This document shows positions 1-4,453 of a stretch of 5,804 bases of DNA, piece by piece. The stretch is from an uncultured beta proteobacterium (GTDB lineage Bacteria > Pseudomonadota > Gammaproteobacteria > Burkholderiales > Burkholderiaceae_C): positions 1 through 5,804 of the forward strand of contig CAIOLZ010000103.1 in NCBI GenBank assembly GCA_903859265.1, given 5' to 3'. The notes under the pieces were generated by a model. It searched no databases. It was not told the origin of the DNA and worked only from the letters and a program-made list of their open reading frames with translations. Within the stretch, counting starts at the first letter, position 1, and each line of letters begins with the position of its first letter. A program made the translations under genes and the position numbers.

Positions 1-2
1 AG

Positions 3-161
3 TCAGAGTCTGCCCATCATCAGAAGTATCACGATGATGAACAAAAGGAAACCCACGCCTCCGGTTGGTCCATATCCCCAGGATTGGCTGTGCGGCCAGG
101 CCGGGAAGACACCAATGAGCATCAATACCAAAACGATGAAGAGAATAGTTCCAAGGCCCAT
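3..161 (-). CDS. DUF3309-family small membrane protein (52 aa)
   Basis: This is a very small inner-membrane protein of unknown function. It has 52 residues: a first hydrophobic helix at about 2-22, a short polar loop containing the pattern WPHSQSWGYGPTGG (about 22-36), and a second hydrophobic helix at about 37-50 ending in GRL. Two helices around a WPHS..WGYGP loop is the hallmark of the DUF3309 family, whose members are about 50 residues long, so this copy looks complete. The frame stays open upstream to 392, but the added residues are polar and unlike the family. The ATG at 161 is preceded on the minus strand by GGGAG (168-172) with a 6-base spacer, so I chose that start. The stop codon is the TGA at 3-5. 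It is transcribed away from the J-domain gene. The family identification is firm; no biochemical role is known to me. Confidence 0.88.
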   Translation of the reverse strand: MGLGTILFIVLVLMLIGVFPAWPHSQSWGYGPTGGVGFLLFIIVILLMMGRL

Positions 162-370
162 GAGTGTCTCCCGTTGAGTGGATGCCGGTTGGGTGGTTGA
201 GCACCGTTTGGTCAGCTTAGTCAATTGCGGTGTGCGGCTCTGTGCGCTGGCGAACTTCTGAGCCTTATTCGTTTTGGGGGGAGATACAGGGAGCGTCATC
301 GTACGGACGTGCGCTTGCGGTTGGGTCACACTCAAGGCGCTGCCAAACCGGAGCTTTTCAGGGTACCTCA

Positions 371-718
371 ATGGGTGAAACAAGGCTTCCAAAGCAGGAC
401 AACCACTATGCGACGCTGCAGGTAAGTCCTGATGCGAGCGAGCGTGTGATCACGGCGGCCTATCGTTGCCTCGTTCAGATACACCATCCTGACAAGAACA
501 GTGGATCGCGTCGCGCCGGCGAAGTTGCTTGCCGTATCAACACTGCCTACGCGGTGTTGTCTGACAAGGGCAGAAGAGTTGCGTATGACGAGGACATGCG
601 TATGCGCCATCAAGCGCAGGAGCGTCGCGCAGCCCAGGCCGAGTGCAGCGCGGCGGCGGGACCACTGAAATCCGGGCCTGCGACTTTCAGGCCGTTTGGA
701 TTTCGCCCGCTGGTTTGA
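371..718 (+). CDS. Stand-alone J-domain (DnaJ-like) protein, 115 aa
   Basis: This is a probable Hsp70 (DnaK) co-chaperone that would stimulate DnaK ATPase activity. The J domain spans about residues 12-76: the opening HYATLQVSPDAS (12-23), helix II, the catalytic HPD tripeptide at 39-41 (in HHPDKN), helix III with INTAYAVLSD (56-65), and the closing R..YDED at 69-75. There is no G/F region, no zinc-finger cysteine repeats and no substrate-binding C-terminal domain. It is therefore a class III (type C) J protein, not DnaJ itself. The 40-residue tail is rich in Ala and Arg, then ends in FRPFGFRPLV. The frame is open upstream to 230, but those residues do not look like protein. The ATG at 371 has AGGG seven bases upstream and starts just before the domain. 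No dnaK or grpE lies nearby. It is divergent from the DUF3309 gene and convergent with the small minus-strand frame. The client is unknown. Confidence 0.88.
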   Translation: MGETRLPKQDNHYATLQVSPDASERVITAAYRCLVQIHHPDKNSGSRRAGEVACRINTAYAVLSDKGRRVAYDEDMRMRHQAQERRAAQAECSAAAGPLKSGPATFRPFGFRPLV

Positions 719-736
719 AAAATCGCACCTCCTGCG
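718..736 (-). terminator. Possible weak intrinsic terminator of the minus-strand small gene
   Basis: Read on the minus strand, the sequence is CGCA, a GGAGG loop, TGCG, then A and five T. The plus-strand stem arms are at 724-727 and 733-736. This is a 4-bp stem followed at once by a T-run, 15 bases past the minus-strand stop at 751. The stem is short, so it would be a weak terminator at best, but its position and orientation fit. It also overlaps the stop codon of the convergent J-domain gene. Confidence 0.3.
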
Positions 737-750
737 GCCCCACTATCCCC

Positions 751-984
751 TCAAGGCTCGAACCAGCGTCCGCTAACGTTGTCGCCTGGATCGGTGTCCT
801 CAAAGTCCTGATCCAGAATGGGAATATTGCGCGGCATTCGTACCGGAGCCCGTGGCGTGGGTTGAGCCAAATCACTGCTCCGCGCGTCCGGTTTTGTATC
901 CGCTCGGTCAGTGCGATCTTCTTCAGATGGTGTGGTCATACCTGATTCTGTGTAGGGTCCATAGGCTTCTCGGTGCGCTTTCAT
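751..984 (-). CDS. Hypothetical acidic small protein (77 aa, or 62 aa from an internal start)
   Basis: I do not recognise this protein. From the ATG at 984 it has 77 residues. It is hydrophilic and rich in Asp, Glu, Arg, Pro and Thr, with no signal peptide, membrane segment or cysteine motif. The C-terminal part, IPILDQDFEDTDPGDNVSG followed by RWFEP, has the balanced acidic and hydrophobic composition of real protein. Plus-strand frames over the same stretch are arginine- and cysteine-rich noise. The start is uncertain. AAGGA lies 13 bases before the ATG at 984, which is far. An ATG at 939 (62 aa, beginning MTTPSEEDR) has AGG almost touching it. The longer frame up to 1092 would run into the leader of the iron-sulfur gene and is unlikely. 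It converges on the J-domain gene with a 32-base gap holding a candidate hairpin terminator. The gene call is moderate and the function unknown. Confidence 0.45.
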   Translation of the reverse strand: MKAHREAYGPYTESGMTTPSEEDRTDRADTKPDARSSDLAQPTPRAPVRMPRNIPILDQDFEDTDPGDNVSGRWFEP

Positions 985-1094
985 ACATAGGAACAGATCC
1001 TTTTCAAATATTTTGTGGTCACTGCAGCAGATGGATGCGCCGGCAGGTACAGCAGCAGATACACAGGTTTTCAAGTAGCATTCCGTGCGCATTC

Positions 1095-1100
1095 AGGAGG
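1095..1100 (+). promoter_or_regulatory. Strong Shine-Dalgarno site of the [2Fe-2S] subunit gene
   Basis: A full AGGAGG, seven bases before the ATG at 1108, decides this start over the in-frame ATG at 1015. A GTG at 1105 is also in frame but too close to the site. I saw no convincing -35/-10 pair in the 985-1094 leader. Confidence 0.85.
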
Positions 1101-1107
1101 GATAGTG

Positions 1108-1608
1108 ATGCAGCAACTTAATGTCAACAACACGGTAAGAACCGTCGATGCCGAAGCGGATACCCCTTTGTTGTGGGTGATTCGTGAACAACTGGGATTG
1201 ACCGGTACCAAATACGGATGCGGCATGGCGTTGTGCGGCGCTTGCACCGTGCATATTGACGGCGTGGCCACCCGCAGTTGCGTGCGGCCCGTGGCTTCGG
1301 TGGATGCATCTGCCAAAGTTGTCACGATTGAGGGCTTGTCGCCCGATGGCTCCCATCCGGTCCAAAAAGCCTGGGCTGCGCTGGATGTGCCGCAGTGCGG
1401 CTTTTGCCAAAGCGGCATGATCATGGCGGCCACGGCCCTGCTCCAGAACAACCCGCATCCCACCGATGCAGACATCGACGCGGCCATGACCAACATCTGC
1501 CGCTGCGGCAGTTACAACCGCGTTCGTGCGGCGATTCATGCGGTCGTTTCCGGAAAAATGGCAGATGCAGGATTGCGGATTCAGCACATCGACGGGAGCC
1601 ACGCATGA
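1108..1608 (+). CDS. [2Fe-2S] subunit of a two-subunit molybdenum hydroxylase (IorA-like)
   Basis: This is the small, electron-transferring subunit of a xanthine oxidase-family enzyme of the isoquinoline 1-oxidoreductase type (166 aa). Residues 1-75 form a plant-type ferredoxin domain with cluster ligands C38, C43, C46 and C58 (spacing C-x4-C-x2-C-x11-C). Residues 80-150 form the helical second [2Fe-2S] domain with C97 and C100 (in QCGFCQSGM) and C131 and C133 (in NICRCGSYNR). Q96 matches the glutamine that contacts the molybdopterin cofactor in this family. All eight cluster ligands are present and the length is normal. The start follows a full AGGAGG. The gene ends in an ATGA overlap with the large-subunit gene, so translation is probably coupled. 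There is no signal peptide, so export would depend on binding to the Tat-tagged large subunit. Family assignment is firm. The true substrate may be an N-heterocycle or an aldehyde and cannot be read here. Confidence 0.95.
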   Translation: MQQLNVNNTVRTVDAEADTPLLWVIREQLGLTGTKYGCGMALCGACTVHIDGVATRSCVRPVASVDASAKVVTIEGLSPDGSHPVQKAWAALDVPQCGFCQSGMIMAATALLQNNPHPTDADIDAAMTNICRCGSYNRVRAAIHAVVSGKMADAGLRIQHIDGSHA

Positions 1609-3776
1609 ATACGTCTCGCCGCAGTTTTCTGGCCGGCACTGCCGCACTCGGTGGTGGTTTGGTGGTTTCGTTTTGCCTGCCCGACGATGTGCAGGCAGCG
1701 CCAGTGGGTGAAGCGTCCAGCCCGTCCGAGGTCAATGCCTGGGTGGTGGTTCGACCCGACGACACGGTCGTGATACGGATTGCCCGTTCGGAGATGGGGC
1801 AGGGTACGCTGACGGGCTTGGCGCAACTGGTCGCTGAAGAACTTGATTGCGACTGGGCGCGTGTGACCACCGAATACCCTACGCCCGGACAGAGTGTGAA
1901 GCGCAATCGGGTTTGGGGCAGCTTCAGCACGGGTGGCAGCCAGGGCATCCGCCAAAGCAATGACTATGTGCGCAAAGGCGGCGCTGCAGCGCGCCTGATG
2001 CTGATGCAGGCCGCTGCCAATCTGTGGAGCGTGCCCGTCGCGCAATGTCAGACGCGTCAGAGCGTGATTACGCACAAAGCCAGTGGTCGCAGCACCACCT
2101 ATGGCAAGGTGGCTGATGCTGCGGGCAAGCTTCCCGTGCCGACTGACATCACGCTGAAAACGCCGGACCAATGGACGCTGGCGGGCAAGCGACTGGCGCG
2201 ACTCGACACGGTCGATAAAACAACCGGTAAGCAAATTTACGGCCTCGATCTGACACTTCCCGGCATGTTGAATGCCGCCATCAAAGACTGCCCGGTTTTT
2301 GGTGGAACCCTGGCAGGTTTTGACGAAAAGGACGTGCTGACCCGTCCTGGTGTGAAAAAAGTGGTGCGGGTGGGAACCAGCGCGGTGGCGGTGATTGCAG
2401 ACACGTGGTGGCGTGCCAAAACGGCGCTGGAAGCATTGACTGTGCAATGGAACGAAGGACCCAACGCCAGTGCCAGTAGCGCCAAGTTCGCCGAGGTGCT
2501 TCAAGCAGGTCTGAGCCAGGACGCTGCGGTGGTGGGTAACGAGTTGGGGGATGCAAAACAGGCACTGGCCAATGCGGCGCGCACGCTGGAGGCGGTGTAT
2601 TCGTACCCGCACCAGAACCACGCGACGATGGAAACCATGAATGCCACCGTGCTGTGGACGCCCACGCGTTGTGAAGCATGGGTGCCCACCCAAAATGGAG
2701 AGGCCGCTTTCACGGCGGTGGTCGAGTCCTCGGGCTTGAAGGCCGAGCAATGTGAGGTGTACAAGTTGCACCTCGGCGGCGGTTTCGGGCGGCGTGGTGC
2801 GACCGATTACGTGACGCAGGCGGTGCTGGTCGCCAGGACCATGCCAGGCACACCGGTCAAACTGATTTGGTCGCGCGAAGAAGACATGGCCCATGGTCGC
2901 TATCACCCGGTGACGCAATGCAAGCTGACCGCGGGACTGGATGAAAAGGGCGAGCTGACGGCTTTGCACATGCGAATTTCCGGGCAGTCCATTCTTGCCA
3001 CGGTCGCACCCCAAAACATCAAAAACGGCAAAGATCCGGTGGCCTTTCAGGGCTTGAACCCGCCGGGACCGGAGGCCTCGTTTGGCTACGCTATCCCCCA
3101 TTTGCTGATCGACCACGCGGTTCACAACCCGCATGTTCCGGCGGGATTTTGGCGTGGCGTCAACCTCAACCAGAACACGCTGTACGTCGAATGCTTCATC
3201 GATGAGCTGGCCCATGCCACAGGGCAGGATCCGCTGGCGCTGCGGCGCAAATTACTGGCCGGCAATCCCAAGCCATTGGCCGTGCTCAATGCGGTCGCCC
3301 AGCGCGCCGCCTGGGACAAGCCTGCGCCCAAGGGTGTATTTCGCGGACTGGCACAAACCATGGGTTACGGCAGCTACGTGGCGGCTTGCGCGGAAGTATC
3401 CGTCAGCGAGGCCGGTGAACTCCGGGTGCACCGCATCGTGGCGGCCACCGATCCGGGTCACGCTGTCAATCCGCAGCAGATTGAGGCCCAGATCGAAGGC
3501 TCATTTGCCTATGGCCTTTCCGCCGCCCTGTACGGTGCCTGCACGGTCAAGAACGGTCGCATCGAGCAGAGCAACTTTCATGACTACCCGGTGCTCAAAC
3601 TGGCCGGGATGCCGCGCGTGGAATCCATCGTCATGCCTTCGGGTGGATTTTGGGGTGGAGTCGGTGAGCCCACCATTGCAGTGGCGGCGCCCGCCGTGCT
3701 CAATGCCATTTTTGCCGCCACGGGCAAACGCGTTCGGGACATTCCCTTGAAGAATACTTCGTTGGCCAGAGCCTGA
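1605..3776 (+). CDS. Tat-exported molybdopterin-binding large subunit of a molybdenum hydroxylase (IorB-like)
   Basis: This is the catalytic subunit (723 aa) of a xanthine dehydrogenase-family hydroxylase, which inserts oxygen from water next to a ring nitrogen or into an aldehyde. The N-terminus has a twin-arginine signal (TSRRSFLAG, 3-11), a hydrophobic stretch to about 25, and a possible cleavage site near VQA (29-31), so the mature enzyme should be periplasmic. Cofactor-region motifs are EMGQG (63-67), GGGFGRR (391-397), PAGFWRG (512-518) and DPGHAVNP (616-623). The catalytic base glutamate is E688 in GGVGEPT. The length is typical of IorB-type proteins. The ATG at 1605 overlaps the stop of the preceding gene and has GGGAG six bases upstream. 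The longer frame from 1395 only shadows the small-subunit gene. No FAD subunit or cytochrome c gene is seen, so the electron acceptor is unknown. Many aldehyde-oxidising relatives carry the same family label, so the isoquinoline name should not be taken as a substrate. Confidence 0.95.
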   Translation: MNTSRRSFLAGTAALGGGLVVSFCLPDDVQAAPVGEASSPSEVNAWVVVRPDDTVVIRIARSEMGQGTLTGLAQLVAEELDCDWARVTTEYPTPGQSVKRNRVWGSFSTGGSQGIRQSNDYVRKGGAAARLMLMQAAANLWSVPVAQCQTRQSVITHKASGRSTTYGKVADAAGKLPVPTDITLKTPDQWTLAGKRLARLDTVDKTTGKQIYGLDLTLPGMLNAAIKDCPVFGGTLAGFDEKDVLTRPGVKKVVRVGTSAVAVIADTWWRAKTALEALTVQWNEGPNASASSAKFAEVLQAGLSQDAAVVGNELGDAKQALANAARTLEAVYSYPHQNHATMETMNATVLWTPTRCEAWVPTQNGEAAFTAVVESSGLKAEQCEVYKLHLGGGFGRRGATDYVTQAVLVARTMPGTPVKLIWSREEDMAHGRYHPVTQCKLTAGLDEKGELTALHMRISGQSILATVAPQNIKNGKDPVAFQGLNPPGPEASFGYAIPHLLIDHAVHNPHVPAGFWRGVNLNQNTLYVECFIDELAHATGQDPLALRRKLLAGNPKPLAVLNAVAQRAAWDKPAPKGVFRGLAQTMGYGSYVAACAEVSVSEAGELRVHRIVAATDPGHAVNPQQIEAQIEGSFAYGLSAALYGACTVKNGRIEQSNFHDYPVLKLAGMPRVESIVMPSGGFWGGVGEPTIAVAAPAVLNAIFAATGKRVRDIPLKNTSLARA

Positions 3777-3789
3777 GCCTCATTGATCC

Positions 3790-3795
3790 AGGAGG
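3790..3795 (+). promoter_or_regulatory. Strong Shine-Dalgarno site of the hemerythrin gene
   Basis: A full AGGAGG, eight bases before the ATG at 3804, sits inside the 27-base gap after the large-subunit stop. It fixes the hemerythrin start and would let the gene be translated well from a shared message. Confidence 0.85.
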
Positions 3796-3803
3796 TATAG
3801 GCC

Positions 3804-4262
3804 ATGTATGTCCAGTGGAGCCCGCGATATGTGCTTGGAAATGCCTTGCTCGATAACCAGCACCGCATGTTGTTTCTGTTGTGCAGAAAATTGGACATTG
3901 CCATCAAAACAGGGCAATCGGCGCAGTTAATTCAGCGCACCATGGTCGAGGTCAAGAAGTTCGCTGAATTCCACTTCATCAGTGAACAAAATCTGATGCT
4001 TGAAACCGGCTATCCCGAAACGGAGGCGCATGCAAAAGTGCATAGCTCCCTGCTGATTGACCTTCAAGTTGGTTTTTCAAGAATTGGCCACAAAGCCGAA
4101 TTCCCGGAAGACTTGTTGTACTTTCTGCACCACTGGCTGGTCAACCATTTCGAGCAGGAAGACGGAAAACTTGCGGCCTATCTGAAGGACTGCAAAGTTC
4201 GCCCTGTCGGTGAGAGTTTGTATGCGGAGATGTATGCAAGTTTTGGAAATGCACCAATTTGA
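3804..4262 (+). CDS. Bacteriohemerythrin (single-domain di-iron O2-binding protein)
   Basis: This is a 152-residue hemerythrin-like protein that should bind oxygen reversibly at a non-heme di-iron site. All seven expected ligands are present in family order: H20 (LLDNQHRML), H57 and E61 (EFHFISEQ), H76 and H80 (EAHAKVH), H115 and D120 (NHFEQED). W5 near the N-terminus and the GYP turn (69-71) are also typical of bacteriohemerythrins. About 32 residues follow D120, somewhat beyond the minimal four-helix core. There is no signal peptide, no membrane segment and no fused sensor domain, so it should be a soluble cytoplasmic protein. It begins 27 bases after the molybdenum hydroxylase large subunit on the same strand, with no terminator visible between them, which suggests cotranscription. 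Roles known for relatives include oxygen delivery, storage and sensing. Protecting or supplying the neighbouring metalloenzyme pathway is my inference. Confidence 0.93.
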   Translation: MYVQWSPRYVLGNALLDNQHRMLFLLCRKLDIAIKTGQSAQLIQRTMVEVKKFAEFHFISEQNLMLETGYPETEAHAKVHSSLLIDLQVGFSRIGHKAEFPEDLLYFLHHWLVNHFEQEDGKLAAYLKDCKVRPVGESLYAEMYASFGNAPI

Positions 4263-4269
4263 TGCGTAT

Positions 4270-4281
4270 TTCCATGCAATC
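4270..4281 (+). repeat. 12-base direct repeat A, copy 1
   Basis: TTCCATGCAATC occurs here and again, identical, at 4405-4416 (135 bases apart). The flanking bases differ, so the match is exactly 12 bases. It is the outer pair of a nested repeat arrangement in the gap before the solute-binding protein gene. Confidence 0.7.
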
Positions 4282-4313
4282 CGCACAAGGCTTTTCCGGT
4301 CCGGTGCATCACC

Positions 4314-4335
4314 CTGCCAGCCATTAAAAAATACA
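4314..4335 (+). repeat. 22-base imperfect direct repeat B, copy 1
   Basis: CTGCCAGCCA followed by TTAAAAAATACA. The last 12 bases (4324-4335) recur exactly at 4367-4378. The first 10 match the second copy apart from two substitutions and one inserted base. The copies are 43 bases apart, about four helical turns, which would put two protein-binding sites on the same DNA face. Confidence 0.75.
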
Positions 4336-4347
4336 AACGCCACAAAA

Positions 4348-4363
4348 CCTGTTTGCTGACAGG
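4348..4363. other. Small hairpin CCTGT-TTGCTG-ACAGG
   Basis: A perfect 5-bp stem with a 6-base loop lies between the two B repeats; its right arm is part of the second B copy. No T-run follows on the plus strand. On the minus strand TTTT follows, but no minus-strand gene is seen to end here. It is more likely an operator-like dyad than a terminator. Confidence 0.35.
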
Positions 4364-4380
4364 CACTTAAAAAATACATT
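4353..4380 (+). promoter_or_regulatory. Weak candidate promoter for the solute-binding protein gene
   Basis: TTGCTG (4353-4358) and TACATT (4375-4380) are separated by 16 bases and match the sigma-70 -35 and -10 consensus at 3/6 and 4/6 positions. The pair overlaps the second B repeat, so a protein bound there could block or shape initiation. The match is weak. Confidence 0.22.
4356..4378 (+). repeat. 23-base imperfect direct repeat B, copy 2
   Basis: CTGACAGGCAC followed by TTAAAAAATACA. It is the partner of the copy at 4314-4335. The 12-base A-rich core (4367-4378) is identical and the GC-rich left half is conserved with two changes and one extra base. Confidence 0.75.
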
Positions 4381-4404
4381 GACCGCTCCAGTCCCCGTGG
4401 CATG

Positions 4405-4416
4405 TTCCATGCAATC
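4405..4416 (+). repeat. 12-base direct repeat A, copy 2
   Basis: An identical copy of TTCCATGCAATC at 4270-4281. Here its left part also forms the right arm of the inverted repeat GCATG-TTC-CATGC (4400-4412), about 40 bases before the solute-binding protein start. Confidence 0.7.
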
Positions 4417-4443
4417 GTGGCGAACCATGTGCACGAACTTTGT

Positions 4444-4447
4444 GGAG
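4444..4447 (+). promoter_or_regulatory. Shine-Dalgarno site deciding the solute-binding protein start
   Basis: GGAG lies six bases before the ATG at 4454. In-frame ATGs at 4409, 4427 and 4448 exist, but the one at 4448 touches the site and the other two lie upstream of it. Starting at 4454 also puts the charged n-region of the signal peptide at the very N-terminus. Confidence 0.6.
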
Positions 4448-4453
4448 ATGGCG

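Noticed and set aside
162..370. Divergent promoters between the DUF3309 and J-domain genes
   Set aside because: TTGACT on the minus strand near 219-224 resembles a -35 box, but no acceptable -10 follows at 16-18 bases. No plus-strand pair was better, so none is called.
643..945. A plus-strand 100-codon frame across the end of the J-domain gene
   Set aside because: The product is rich in Arg, Cys and Trp with no motif, and it overlaps two better supported genes on both strands.
1395..1604. N-terminal extension of the large subunit from the ATG at 1395
   Set aside because: The extra 70 residues are the small-subunit gene read in another frame, rich in His, Arg and Pro. The ATG at 1605 begins a clean Tat signal and has a ribosome binding site.
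1581..3215. A 544-codon open frame on the minus strand
   Set aside because: It lies fully antisense to the large subunit, whose motifs are unambiguous. The antisense product is rich in His, Arg and Gln with no recognisable domain, as expected for a shadow of GC-rich coding sequence.
4303..4313. GGTG-CAT-CACC palindrome as a terminator after the hemerythrin gene
   Set aside because: The stem is only 4 bp and no T-run follows. It is too weak to call a terminator and could be chance.
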